DNA of 64,000 bases from CAVUEG01 sp963740525 (lineage in GTDB: Bacteria; Actinomycetota; Actinomycetes; Propionibacteriales; Nocardioidaceae). The stretch spans positions 1,178,001 to 1,242,000 of the forward strand of contig CAVUEG010000006.1 of the NCBI GenBank assembly GCA_963740525.1, given 5' to 3'. The notes under the pieces were generated by a model. It searched no databases. It saw only the letters and a list, made by a program, of their open reading frames with translations, and was not told the DNA's origin. Shown here piece after piece: positions 33,431 through 42,537 of this stretch (positions are counted from its first letter, which is position 1; every line of letters starts with the position of its first letter). Position numbers and translations under genes: made by a program.

Positions 33431-33567
33431 GTTGCCCGGTGTGGTGCGCTGCTCTGAACGAGGAGCGCAGGACCTGTGATCGGGCGCCTGGTGTCTCAGA
33501 GGCTCCCCGGACCACGCCGTGGCCCCCGGGCCGGGGCACGCCCCCACCTGACGGAGCACCCTTCCTC

Positions 33568-35010
33568 ATGTCGTCCGCGACCTTCCATGCCCTTTCCCTG
33601 CCCGACTCCCTGGTGACGGCTCTCGCCGCCCAGGGGATCACCGAGCCCACCCCCGTCCAGGCCGCCGTCATCCCCGACGCCATGGCCCGCTGCGACGTCT
33701 TGGGCCGCGCCCAGACCGGCTCCGGCAAGACGCTGGCCTTCGGCCTGCCGATCCTGGCCCGCCTCGCCGGCACCAAGAGCCGCAGCCGCCAGCCGCGCGC
33801 GATCATCATCGTCCCCACCCGTGAGCTCGCCACCCAGGTGCGTCGCTCCCTCGAGCCGCTCGCGCACGCGGTGCACCTCAAGCTCGTCACCGTGTACGGC
33901 GGCACGCCGTACGACCGCCAGGTCAAGCAGCTGCGCAACGGGGCCGACATCGTCGTCGCGACCCCGGGCCGGCTCCAGGACCTGATGGACCGCGGTGCCT
34001 GCCAGACCGAGGACGTGGAGGTCACCGTCCTCGACGAGGCCGACCACCTGTGCGACCTCGGCTTCTACCCGGCCGTCGACGCCCTGCTCCAGCAGACGCC
34101 GGCCGGCGCCCAGCGGATGCTGCTCTCCGCCACGCTCGACGGCGACGTCGACCGCCTGGTGCGCAAGCACCTGCGCGACCCGAAGCTGCACGAGCTCGAC
34201 GCGGCCCAGGGTTCGGTGACCACGATGGACCACCACGTCCTGCTGGTCGGCGGCTTCAAGGGCAAGGTCGACGCGGCCACCGCCCTCGTCGAGGCGAACC
34301 CCCGCGCGATCGTCTTCACGCGCACCCGGGACTCGGCCACCGAGCTCGCGGAGCAGCTCACCGTGGCCGGTATCGAGGCGGTCGACCTGCACGGCAACCT
34401 CTCCCAGCGAGTGCGTGAGCGCAACCTGCACAAGTTCTCCAGCGGCAAGGCCTCGGTCATCGTCGCCACTGACGTCGCCGCACGTGGCATCCACGTGGAC
34501 AACGTGGGGCTGGTCGTCCACTTCGACGCACCGGCCGACGCGAAGGCGTACCTGCACCGTTCGGGCCGTACGGCGCGAGCCGGTGAGTCCGGCTCGGTCG
34601 TCACGATCACGACGCCGCGCTACGTCGACGAGGTCGCGCGCCTGCAGTCGCGCGCCGGCGTCTCGGTGCGTCACCACGACATCCGCACCGCTCCTCGTCC
34701 GATGACGGCGGAGTCGCTGACCACCTCGGGCGAGCTCGCCGAGGACCGCAAGCCCTCGCGTGACTCGGGTCCGCGTCGCACCGGCGGTGGCTCCGCCGGC
34801 TACCAGGGCCGTCCCCGCACGGGCGGCTCCGGCGGCTATCAGGGCCGTAGCGGCGGCAGCGGCACGGGTGGCTATCAGGGCCGGTCCCGCGACGGCGACC
34901 CCCGTCAGGCGAGCCGCTCCGACGGCGAGCGCGGCGCACGCAGGCCTGCCCGGGCCGGTGCGCCGGCCGGCTCTGCCCGACGCGCGGACCCGAAGTCACG
35001 CTGGAGCTGA
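33568..35010 (+). CDS. DEAD-box ATP-dependent RNA helicase
   Basis: 480 aa. All core motifs are present: Q motif (PTPVQAAVIPDAM), AQTGSGKT, PTRELA, TPGRL, DEAD (VLDEADHLCDLGF), SAT, the RecA2 motifs VFTRTRDS and ATDVAARGIHV, and HRSGRTARAG. A basic Gly/Arg tail has three GYQGR repeats, which probably bind RNA. ATG 33568 begins the conserved domain; the preceding GGAG is 12 nt away, so initiation may depend on leader structure. It resembles RhlE-type helicases induced by cold or stress. Confidence 0.94.
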   Translation: MSSATFHALSLPDSLVTALAAQGITEPTPVQAAVIPDAMARCDVLGRAQTGSGKTLAFGLPILARLAGTKSRSRQPRAIIIVPTRELATQVRRSLEPLAHAVHLKLVTVYGGTPYDRQVKQLRNGADIVVATPGRLQDLMDRGACQTEDVEVTVLDEADHLCDLGFYPAVDALLQQTPAGAQRMLLSATLDGDVDRLVRKHLRDPKLHELDAAQGSVTTMDHHVLLVGGFKGKVDAATALVEANPRAIVFTRTRDSATELAEQLTVAGIEAVDLHGNLSQRVRERNLHKFSSGKASVIVATDVAARGIHVDNVGLVVHFDAPADAKAYLHRSGRTARAGESGSVVTITTPRYVDEVARLQSRAGVSVRHHDIRTAPRPMTAESLTTSGELAEDRKPSRDSGPRRTGGGSAGYQGRPRTGGSGGYQGRSGGSGTGGYQGRSRDGDPRQASRSDGERGARRPARAGAPAGSARRADPKSRWS

Positions 35011-35034
35011 CGGGCCCGGCGACTTGGTCTAGTC

Positions 35035-35049
35035 GGGACCAAAGGCCCT
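35035..35049. promoter_or_regulatory. DosR-box-like palindrome in a convergent gap
   Basis: GGGACCAAAGGCCCT resembles the mycobacterial DosR box core (GGGACTWWAGTCCC) with substitutions in the right half. It lies between two gene 3' ends (35010 and 35139), where no protein-coding promoter is expected. A CCCCGA/TCGGGG hairpin (35059-35085) follows. Confidence 0.3.
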
Positions 35050-35138
35050 ACCGAAAGTCCCCGATCCTGCCTGTGGGAGTCGGGGCAACCCTCTCACCTC
35101 TCTGTGTGCTTGCTGAGGTGCCGGTCACGGCACCGCGG

Positions 35139-35351
35139 TCAGCGACCACCGTCCACGCGACGTTCTTCAACGTGCGTGGTGCGGGTGCGCTGCTGGTTCA
35201 TGACCAGTGCCAGGACGATGGCGAGCGCGCCGATGATGACGAAGATCCACCCCAGACCCTGGTCGTCGACGAACCCGATGTCGAAGTTGACGACTCCTGT
35301 GACGAGGATCAGGCCGATCACGAGGAGCACGATGCCCAGGCCGATACCCAT
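35139..35351 (-). CDS. Small membrane protein, DUF6458-like
   Basis: 70 aa with two hydrophobic helices: GIVLLVIGLILVTGVV near the N-terminus and GWIFVIIGALAIVLALVM in the middle. A basic, cytoplasmic-type tail with TRTTHVEERR follows. The start MGIGLGI is typical of DUF6458 proteins, common single-domain actinobacterial membrane proteins of unknown function. GGAG-like sequence (AAAAGGAGAT on the minus strand) precedes the ATG at good spacing. It is a monocistronic gene, convergent with the helicase. Confidence 0.85.
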   Translation of the reverse strand: MGIGLGIVLLVIGLILVTGVVNFDIGFVDDQGLGWIFVIIGALAIVLALVMNQQRTRTTHVEERRVDGGR

Positions 35352-35484
35352 GGTTTATCTCCTTTTGGTTGCCGCGGCGACGAGTCGCCACGCGACACGT
35401 CCGTGTCGTCGCTCTCAGGTGATACCCCGTGGCGCGGCCCGTCAATCACCCACGCCGTACGAACCCTGTGTCAGCAACGCCACA

Positions 35485-35514
35485 AGGGCCGCCCCACCGC
35501 GGTGGGACGACCCT
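35485..35514 (-). terminator. Strong hairpin terminator after acyl-CoA dehydrogenase
   Basis: On the minus strand AGGGTCGTCCCACC pairs with GGTGGGGCGGCCCT (12 Watson-Crick and two G-U pairs) and is followed by TTGTG. It lies 21 bp past the stop of the dehydrogenase gene. Confidence 0.7.
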
Positions 35515-35534
35515 CGTGACGAGCGGGAGGTGAC

Positions 35535-37397
35535 CTAGAAGGCAGCCTCGTCGAGGTCCATCAGGCCGAGGTCGACACCCTCGGCGATCTGGCGCTCGGC
35601 GGAGATCTTCGGGAGCACGTTGCGGGCGAAGAACTGTGCTGCCGCGACCTTGCCCTCGTAGAACGCCTTGTCCTTGGTCGAGACCTCGCCGGAGAGCTTC
35701 TCCAGCGCGATCTCGGCCTGACGCAGCAGCAGCCACGAGCAGACCAGGTCACCGAGCACCATCAACAGACGGCTGGTGTTGAGGCCGACCTTGTAGATGT
35801 TGCGGATGTCGCCACCCTCGGAGCTCTCGTCAGCCGTCATCAGGGTGTTGATCATCTCGCCGACGATCGCCTGAGCGTCTTCGAGGCCTTGAGCGAGCAG
35901 GTCGCGCTCGATCTTGAGGCGGCCGTTGCCGGCCTCGCTGGTGATGAACGACTCGATCTCGCCGGCCAGGTAGCCCAGCCCCTTGGCCTGGTCCTTCACG
36001 ATCTTGCGGAAGAACAGGTCCTGGCCCTGGATCGCGGTGGTGCCTTCGTAGAGCGTGTCGATCTTGGCGTCGCGGACGTACTGCTCGAGTGGGTACTCCT
36101 GGAGGAAGCCGGACCCGCCGAAGGTCTGCAGGGACTCGGTGCCGAGCAGGACCCACGAGCGCTCCGAGCCGTAGCCCTTCACGACCGGGAGGAGCAGGTC
36201 GTTGATCCGCTCGGCGAGCTCGTCGCGCTCGCCGGCATGCTCGGCGATCTGGACCTTGTCCTGCCAGCTGGCGGTGTAGAGAACCAGCGCGCGCATCGCC
36301 TCGGCGAACGACTTCTGCGTCATCAGCGAGCGGCGTACGTCGGGGTGATGGGTGATCGTGACCCGCGGCGCGGTCTTGTCGGACGCCTGGGTCAGGTCGG
36401 CGCCCTGGGCGCGCTCCTTGGCGAACTCGAGAGCGTTGAGGTAGCCCGTGGACAGCGTGGCGATGGCCTTGGTGCCCACCATCATCCGGGCGTTCTCGAT
36501 CACCTGGAACATCTGGGCGATGCCGTCGTGGACCTCGCCCAGAAGCCAGCCCCGGGCCGGCTCCTTCTCGCCGAAGGTGACCTCGCAGGTGTTGGAGACC
36601 TTGATGCCCATCTTGTGCTCGACGTTGGTGACGTGGGCACCGTTGCGGGTGCCGGTCAGCTCGCCCGTCTCGGGGTCGAAGTCGAACTTCGGCACGATGA
36701 ACATGCTCAGCCCCTTGGTGCCCGGGCCGCCGACGCCCTCGACGCCGACCGGACGGGCCAGCACGAGGTGGATGATGTTCTCGCTCATGTCGTGCTCGGC
36801 GGACGTGATGAAGCGCTTCACGCCCTCGATGTTCCAGGTGCCGTCGTCGTTCGCGGTCGCCTTCGTGCGACCGGCGCCCACGTCCGAGCCGGCGTCCGGC
36901 TCGGTGAGCACCATCGTCGTGCCCCAGCGACGGTCGACGATGTGCTGGGCGATCTGCTTGTCGCGGTCGTTGCCGTTGCGGTGGACCACGCCGGCGAAGG
37001 CGGGACCGGCGGCGTACATCCAGATCGGCGCGTTGGAGCCGAGCACGAGCTCACCGAGAGCCCAGTTGAGCGAGGAGGGGGCAGGCTGTCCGCCGAGTGC
37101 CGCAGGGATCGAGAGACGCCAGTACTCGGCGTCCATCCAGGCCTGGTAGCTCTTCTTGAAGGACTCGGGGATGTCCGCGGTGCCCTTCTCGGGGTCGAAC
37201 ACCGGCGGGTTGCGGTCACTGTCCTCGTACGACGCGGCCAGGTCCTCACGCGCCATCCGGTCGACCTCGGTCAGGATCGCGCGGGCGGTCTCGCTGTCGA
37301 GCTCCTCGAAGGGACCCGTGCCGAGGACCTCGTCACGACCGAGTACCTCGAAGAGGTTGAACTCGATGTCACGGATGTTGCTCTTGTAGTGGCTCAC
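35535..37397 (-). CDS. Acyl-CoA dehydrogenase (FadE5-like, long form)
   Basis: 620 aa, the longer class of acyl-CoA dehydrogenases with a C-terminal extension, as in mycobacterial FadE5. The flavin/substrate segment TEPDAGSDVGAG, the FITSAEHDMSENI strand and the catalytic-base region (TLYEGTTAIQGQDL) are visible. It oxidises fatty acyl-CoAs and passes electrons to ETF. The GTG start has AAGG 7 nt upstream. An AT-rich segment with a short palindrome precedes it, and a strong terminator follows. The window also encodes an EtfD-like protein (46339) that could take its electrons. Confidence 0.93.
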   Translation of the reverse strand: MSHYKSNIRDIEFNLFEVLGRDEVLGTGPFEELDSETARAILTEVDRMAREDLAASYEDSDRNPPVFDPEKGTADIPESFKKSYQAWMDAEYWRLSIPAALGGQPAPSSLNWALGELVLGSNAPIWMYAAGPAFAGVVHRNGNDRDKQIAQHIVDRRWGTTMVLTEPDAGSDVGAGRTKATANDDGTWNIEGVKRFITSAEHDMSENIIHLVLARPVGVEGVGGPGTKGLSMFIVPKFDFDPETGELTGTRNGAHVTNVEHKMGIKVSNTCEVTFGEKEPARGWLLGEVHDGIAQMFQVIENARMMVGTKAIATLSTGYLNALEFAKERAQGADLTQASDKTAPRVTITHHPDVRRSLMTQKSFAEAMRALVLYTASWQDKVQIAEHAGERDELAERINDLLLPVVKGYGSERSWVLLGTESLQTFGGSGFLQEYPLEQYVRDAKIDTLYEGTTAIQGQDLFFRKIVKDQAKGLGYLAGEIESFITSEAGNGRLKIERDLLAQGLEDAQAIVGEMINTLMTADESSEGGDIRNIYKVGLNTSRLLMVLGDLVCSWLLLRQAEIALEKLSGEVSTKDKAFYEGKVAAAQFFARNVLPKISAERQIAEGVDLGLMDLDEAAF

Positions 37398-37475
37398 TGC
37401 TCCACCTTCACGTCTCGGATGCCTGGCCGGTCTCGGCCTTGGCGGGGATGGGTATGCGGCCGACCACGCCGCTAC

Positions 37476-37487
37476 TACTCGTCAGTA
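37476..37487. promoter_or_regulatory. Short palindrome in acyl-CoA dehydrogenase promoter
   Basis: TACT-CGTC-AGTA is a 4-bp-arm inverted repeat next to an unusually AT-rich stretch (CATATTATGG) about 80 bp upstream of the dehydrogenase. It recalls small TetR-type operators of fatty-acid genes, but arms this short can occur by chance. Confidence 0.25.
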
Positions 37488-37638
37488 ACATATTATGGTT
37501 CGCCACCGGGACGTTGACAAGTGTTTCTCCTGTCCTGGCAGGGGTTTCCCGCCCAAACAGTGATCGAGCCCACGCCCGGGGCGCAGCCGTGGCGCGGGGC
37601 CGGGGTTCGAAAGACCACCTGTCTGACAGACTTTGGGC

Positions 37639-38097
37639 ATGCGAGTGTCCGCCAAGTCCGACTACGCCCTGCGCGCCCTCATCGAGATCGCGCGCCGGAC
37701 CGACGGGGAACCGGTCAGCGCCGAGGAGCTCGGGCGGCTCCAGGACATCCCGCACGGCTTCCTCCAGGCGATCCTGGCCGACCTGCGGCGGGCGGGGGTC
37801 GTGGCGAGCCAGCGCGGCCAGTCCGGCGGTTGGCTGATGGCCCAGCAGCCAGAGGCGGTCACCGTGGCAGACGTGATCCGGGCGGTCGACGGCCCTCTCG
37901 TCAGCGTCTACGGGTTGCGTCCCGAGGCCGTGACCTACAACGAGCGCGCCGAGGTGCTCCAGCACGTCTGGATCGCTGCCCGGTCGAGCCTGCGAGAGGT
38001 TTTCGAGCGGGTCACGATCCGTGGGCTCGCCGACCAGCACCTGCCTGCCGAGGTGACCGCGCGGACCCGCGACGAAGAGGCCTGGAAGCCCCACTGA
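37639..38097 (+). CDS. Rrf2-family transcriptional regulator without Fe-S cysteines
   Basis: 152 aa. The start MRVSAKSDYALRALIEIAR and the winged helix (IPHGFLQAILADLRRAGVV, SQRGQSGGWLMA) are textbook Rrf2. The family's three cysteines that hold a [2Fe-2S] cluster are absent; the protein has no cysteine at all, so it must sense something else. It is divergent from the acyl-CoA dehydrogenase with 241 bp between, which makes that gene a likely target. TTG 37633 is an alternative start. Confidence 0.88.
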   Translation: MRVSAKSDYALRALIEIARRTDGEPVSAEELGRLQDIPHGFLQAILADLRRAGVVASQRGQSGGWLMAQQPEAVTVADVIRAVDGPLVSVYGLRPEAVTYNERAEVLQHVWIAARSSLREVFERVTIRGLADQHLPAEVTARTRDEEAWKPH

Positions 38098-38138
38098 CCG
38101 GGTGCCGGGTGGGCGAGCGAGGGCCGGCCGGGCCGGAG

Positions 38139-39266
38139 TCAGGCCCTGAGCTCGGCCAGCCTGCGCTTCAGCTTCGACCGCTTCTTGTCCAGCCTGGCGA
38201 CGCGGTCCTCCAACGAGTCGCCGTGGTCGCGCAGACGGCGTACCTCGAGCAGGAGCTCCGCGATCGCGGCGGTCGAGACCGCGAGCTGGTCCTTGGCCCG
38301 GACGTCGTCGGGGTGTTCGGCCTCGGCGTTCGCCGGTGCGGGAAGCAGGTCGGCCAGGTCGCCGTGGACGTCGTACCCGGCGTTGGCGATCTCCTTGGTC
38401 CAGCTCTCCGAGAGCTCGGTGAGCCCATCGAGCAGATGGGCGGGGAGGACCGGCCGGGCAGAGGGGCCTTGCGGCAGCCCGGCCAGGACCCGTTGGGCGA
38501 AGTAGCGCTTGGCGACCTTGCCGAAGTCGGGGTCCTTGAGCCGTCCGTCGAGATCCTTGTTGACCCTGCGCATGACCGCGATCTCGGCGACGCCGAGGGA
38601 GGTGTTCTCGCCCAGACCGGGAGCCGGGTGCCGGGTCGCTGAAAACCCGACCACGTCGGCGAACATCCGCCAGAGCTCGTCCTGTGATCCGGCCGCCCGA
38701 GGCGGGCACAGGAGATGCATCCGCTCGGGCGGCACGAACGCACCCCACCGGGCCAGGATCTCGCCGAGGTGCTGGGCCGCCCAGAACTTGCCGGCGTGCT
38801 CGTGGCTGCGGGTGGGATCGGTGATCCGGGAGGCGAACTTCTCGAAGGTGACCGAGCGTCCGCTCTTCACTCCCTCCTGCCACTCCGAGGTCACCTGGCG
38901 GGCGAGGTCGCGCGCGGTCACGACCACGTGGAGCTCGAGTCCGGCGAGCCCGTCGAGCGCGAGCTCGATCTGCTCCGAGGTGGCCGGGCCGAGCAGCTCG
39001 TGGCTGATCACCGAGGTTCCGGCGAACTTGTGCGCCCGGCGGCAGAGCTCGGCCCAGCTGCCGTCGATCTCCTTGCGCTGCAGCCCCCAGGCCCGGTGGT
39101 CCTCGCGGATCTCCATCGCGGCGCGGAAGACCTCACGCGGTGCCTTCGAGGCGATCAGCACGCCCTCGTCCTTCAGCGCGGCACGATGGTGGTGCATCGC
39201 GGACTGGAGGTAGGTCGTGCCGGTCTTGGGCGTTCCGATGTGCAGGTACACCTTGCGTCGGGCCAT
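38139..39266 (-). CDS. Sulfotransferase-like P-loop protein
   Basis: 375 aa. The N-terminal P-loop KVYLHIGTPKTGTTYLQ is the 5'-PAPS-binding loop of sulfotransferases. A second conserved segment (VVVTARDLARQVTSEWQ) resembles the 3'-phosphate-binding region. The C-terminus is a charged coiled coil (about residues 325-375). ATG 39266 is chosen because it precedes the P-loop directly. It is the last gene of a possible B12 protein - DUF2461 - sulfotransferase unit. Acceptor unknown. Confidence 0.82.
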   Translation of the reverse strand: MARRKVYLHIGTPKTGTTYLQSAMHHHRAALKDEGVLIASKAPREVFRAAMEIREDHRAWGLQRKEIDGSWAELCRRAHKFAGTSVISHELLGPATSEQIELALDGLAGLELHVVVTARDLARQVTSEWQEGVKSGRSVTFEKFASRITDPTRSHEHAGKFWAAQHLGEILARWGAFVPPERMHLLCPPRAAGSQDELWRMFADVVGFSATRHPAPGLGENTSLGVAEIAVMRRVNKDLDGRLKDPDFGKVAKRYFAQRVLAGLPQGPSARPVLPAHLLDGLTELSESWTKEIANAGYDVHGDLADLLPAPANAEAEHPDDVRAKDQLAVSTAAIAELLLEVRRLRDHGDSLEDRVARLDKKRSKLKRRLAELRA

Positions 39267-39336
39267 GGGTCGAGCGTGGAGTGGTGGTGCGACACGCTGG
39301 TGAACCGTCGGTGACACGGAGACGAAGGGTCGGGAG

Positions 39337-39975
39337 CTATGTGCAGTTGTCGCTGACCCACTCGACGAAAGGCCGGGCTTCCCGCCAGTCGGAGCGCACG
39401 CGGTCGAGCAGCTCAGGGGTGTGGATGACCCTGTCGAAGCCGTACGACTTGCCCAGGGTCATCGACCGGTGCCGCAGGAGCTCGATGCGCGGGTGCGTCG
39501 CGTCGTACCCACGCGGGGAGGTCTTGAGCCGGTCTCCGCCCACCTCCCAGCCGTCGGCCCGCATGCGGTCAAGGATCCGCTCGAGAGCCGCGCCACGCAG
39601 CTCGTCGTCGATCGCCTCGCGGAAGGCAGCGAGTCGCTCTCCGGACGCCTCGTAGAAACCCGCGCCGACGCGCACTCCGGGTGAGGCCACCTCGACGTAC
39701 CAGCCCGTGGCGGGGCCTGCCGAGACGAAGGCGCCCTGGTGGGTCTTGTACGGCGTCTTGTCCTTGGCGAACCGCACGTCGCGGTGCGGGCGGAAGATCT
39801 TGGCCGGCCCGAACTCGTCCTCGAGCGAACGGGTCAGCGCCAGCATCGGGGCCTTGACGGCGGACTCGTAGGTGGCCTTGTGGGCCTCCCAGAACGACCT
39901 GGTGTTGTCGAGCTCGAGGTCGTCGTAGAAGTCGAGGGCTGCCTCGCTGAAGCCGTGGAAGTCCGCGTCGGTCAC
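39337..39975 (-). CDS. DUF2461 (TIGR02453) family protein
   Basis: 212 aa. The start with FSEAALDFYDDLELDNTRSFWEAHK and the segment KIFRPHRDVRFAKDKTPYKTHQGA are diagnostic of DUF2461, a widespread family of unknown function. The GTG start overlaps the stop of the B12-binding gene by 4 bp (GTGA), so translation is coupled. No catalytic motif can be named. Confidence 0.88.
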   Translation of the reverse strand: MTDADFHGFSEAALDFYDDLELDNTRSFWEAHKATYESAVKAPMLALTRSLEDEFGPAKIFRPHRDVRFAKDKTPYKTHQGAFVSAGPATGWYVEVASPGVRVGAGFYEASGERLAAFREAIDDELRGAALERILDRMRADGWEVGGDRLKTSPRGYDATHPRIELLRHRSMTLGKSYGFDRVIHTPELLDRVRSDWREARPFVEWVSDNCT

Positions 39976-41000
39976 GGGCCCACGGTAGCGGGCACGTCGA
40001 CCTCGAGCCGGCCCATGAGCGCGGTGGAGTGCGGCTGGCTCGCGAGCGTGACCCCGAGCAGGTCGAACACCGTGGCGCACACGTCCGGGGGCGCCTCACG
40101 GGCCTCCAGCACCGGGGACAGCCAGGCCAGCGACTCGGCCATGATCCGGTCGTCGTGGGTGAGCACGGCGGCCGCAACCCCTCCCACGATGTGCCAGACG
40201 TGCTCCACCAGAACCGGCCACCAGGCCGGGGGCGCGGACGCGGCGACCTGCGGGGCGTAGGTGGTCTCGACGCCGGCGATCACGAACGACGCGATCTGGT
40301 CGCGGAGGCGGTCGATCCAGGCGGCCTCCTCATCGGCCGCGGACCGGGCAGGGACAGGGACCCGGGGATGCGGATCGGGCAGCCCGGCCAGCAGCGCCGC
40401 GGCGTCTCGGGGTGTGGCGGCGTGCGCGGTCGCCCCCAGTGCCCGGGCACGCCGGCCGTCGGGGCCGAAGGCGGGCCCTCCGACGATGGTGGCGACCCCC
40501 ATGGCGCCGAGCTCGGCGAGCAGCCTCTTCGCCTGCACCAGCGACGAGGTGAGGGAACCGCTGACCAGGACCGCGCGGGCCTGGCGCTCCACCGCGAGCC
40601 GGGTCAGCTCAGAGCGCGGAGGTGGTGTCCCGACGTGCGTGACGGCGTACCCGTGGGCCGCCAGCTGCTGCGCAACGGTGAGCCCGGGCAGCGGATGGGT
40701 GTCGGTGTCGAGGCCGGTGACCAGCACCACCGGTGTGTCCGCCGGTGGACGGGGGGTCAGTGAGTCGAGCCAGCGCACGACCTCGAGGTTGATCTCGGTG
40801 GCCCGGCTCTCCTGGGCGGTGGTCGCCTCGTTGCGTGCCCACAGCTGACCGAGCAGCTCTTGGGCAGGTTGAACAAGCCCGTCGATGATCTCGGTGGAAC
40901 CGACGCCGGCCTCGTGCAGTCGGATGACCGCAGTGAGGGCAGCGTCTCGGTCTCCGCCGGCCACCGCGTTCCAGTACTCGATGTCCACGACAGGCCCCAT
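39972..41000 (-). CDS. Cobalamin-binding-domain protein (B12-dependent sensor-like)
   Basis: 342 aa. Residues 1-90 look like the helical cap that precedes B12 domains in methionine-synthase and CarH-type proteins (GLVQPAQELLGQLWARNE). A Rossmann-like B12 domain follows with VVLVTGLDTDTHPLPG, GYAVTHVGTPPP, VLVSGSLTSS and IVGGPAFG. The usual DxHxxG reads DTHPLPG, one residue longer. The C-terminal about 120 residues are helical and unassigned. ATG 41000 is used; GTG 40988 is possible. It is divergent from the MFS gene. A light- or B12-responsive regulatory role is only a guess. Confidence 0.7.
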   Translation of the reverse strand: MGPVVDIEYWNAVAGGDRDAALTAVIRLHEAGVGSTEIIDGLVQPAQELLGQLWARNEATTAQESRATEINLEVVRWLDSLTPRPPADTPVVLVTGLDTDTHPLPGLTVAQQLAAHGYAVTHVGTPPPRSELTRLAVERQARAVLVSGSLTSSLVQAKRLLAELGAMGVATIVGGPAFGPDGRRARALGATAHAATPRDAAALLAGLPDPHPRVPVPARSAADEEAAWIDRLRDQIASFVIAGVETTYAPQVAASAPPAWWPVLVEHVWHIVGGVAAAVLTHDDRIMAESLAWLSPVLEAREAPPDVCATVFDLLGVTLASQPHSTALMGRLEVDVPATVGP

Positions 41001-41145
41001 TCGCGCTGGGGCGGAGGCTATCCACCCGGAACCGGTTTCAAACAGGGCCGGTCTCACCGTACGGCGGTCGCAGTGGACCTGACGCGTGTGCGAAAGAGGA
41101 GGAAATTGGCGCGACATCCGCCGCCTGGACCCGGAGAATTCTCGC

Positions 41146-42522
41146 GTGCCCCTTGATGCCGTCCTCCGCCACGCCCGGCCTCCGTCAGCCTTGGCCGGAC
41201 GGCTCTCGGTCCAGTCCCTGCTGTTCGCCCTCGGCGAGGGGACCTTCATGACCGGGTCGGCGGTGTTCTTCACCCAGATCGTGGGTCTGTCCGCGGCCCA
41301 GGTCGGCCTCGGCCTCACCTTCGCCGGGCTGGCTGCGTTCGTGGCGGCGCTGCCGATGGGCAAGCTGGTGGACCGCTTCGGGCCGAAGAAGATGTGGGCC
41401 GTCAGCGCCACCGGTCAGGCTGCGATGTTCTCGGTGTGGCCGTTCATCACCGACTTCCGGGGCTACGTGCTCATGGCGGTCGGGATGGAGGTCATCGGTT
41501 CCCTGGGTGGTGCCGCCCACGGCGCCTACACGATCGACGCGCTGCCGCCCAACGAGCGGGTGAGCTCGCGTGCCTACATGTACTCCGCGCTCAACGTCGG
41601 CTTCACCATCGGCTCGCTGCTCGGTGGCATCGCGCTGGCGTTCCACTCGAACCACGTCCTCCACGCCCTGCCCTGGTTCACCGCAGCGGTCTTCCTGGTC
41701 AACGCCGTCGCCATCAGCCGGCTGCCGCGGGCCTCCCACGACGACCGCACCGCGGAGGAGCGCAAGGTGAAGATCCCGGGCCCCGGCCCGTTGCGCAACC
41801 CGGGCTGGCTCCTGACGACGTTCTTCGGCGGAGTCTTCTGGACCAACCAGGTGCTGCTCAACATCGTGATCCCGCTGTGGCTGGTGGAGGAGACCGACGC
41901 CCCCCGGGTGCTCCTGGCGTTCCTGTTCGGCACCAACACCGTGATGTGCATCTTCCTGCCGATGGCCGCGGCCCGGGGCGTGGAGAACGTGCCGACCGCG
42001 CTGAAGGCGATCCGGGTGTCGTCGACCTTCTTCGTGCTCTCGTGCCTGATCACGCTGGCGACCCACGACACCGTCGGATGGGTCACCATCGCCCTGGTCT
42101 GGCTGGGGCACGTCACCGTCACCGGGGCGGAGCTCAAGCTCTCGGCGGCGAGCTGGACGTTCGAGGCCGAGCTCATGGACCCGCGGCAGCGCGGCGCCTA
42201 CCAGGGTGCCGCCGAGCTCAGCGGCACGCTGGGCCGGGTGTGGGCGCCGGCGCTCTACACGTTCCTCGCGATCAGCTGGGGTCCGGGAGGCTGGCTGGTG
42301 ATCGCGGGGATCATCGTGGTCGCGACCATCGGCATCCACCCGTCGAGCCGAATGGCCAGGCGCTTCCTCGAGCGCCACGTCCCGGCCGACGTGCTGGCCG
42401 ATGCTCGCGCCGCCGCGCCCGAGGCCGAGCAGGCCGTCGCCGTGGGGCCGCCTTCGCTCATCGACACTGGTGAGCCCTCGTCAGAGTCGATCCTCGCTCA
42501 GAGCCCGGATCCCATCCACTGA
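41146..42522 (+). CDS. MFS transporter
   Basis: 458 aa with about 12 predicted helices. The MFS signature between helices 2 and 3 reads GKLVDRFGPKKMW. The C-terminal about 50 residues are hydrophilic. GTG 41146 has GGAG 9 nt upstream, and the longer frame has no conservation. The substrate cannot be told. Divergent with the B12 protein; no other transport component is nearby. Confidence 0.85.
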   Translation: MPLDAVLRHARPPSALAGRLSVQSLLFALGEGTFMTGSAVFFTQIVGLSAAQVGLGLTFAGLAAFVAALPMGKLVDRFGPKKMWAVSATGQAAMFSVWPFITDFRGYVLMAVGMEVIGSLGGAAHGAYTIDALPPNERVSSRAYMYSALNVGFTIGSLLGGIALAFHSNHVLHALPWFTAAVFLVNAVAISRLPRASHDDRTAEERKVKIPGPGPLRNPGWLLTTFFGGVFWTNQVLLNIVIPLWLVEETDAPRVLLAFLFGTNTVMCIFLPMAAARGVENVPTALKAIRVSSTFFVLSCLITLATHDTVGWVTIALVWLGHVTVTGAELKLSAASWTFEAELMDPRQRGAYQGAAELSGTLGRVWAPALYTFLAISWGPGGWLVIAGIIVVATIGIHPSSRMARRFLERHVPADVLADARAAAPEAEQAVAVGPPSLIDTGEPSSESILAQSPDPIH

Positions 42523-42537
42523 GGGCTGCGTCCTGCG

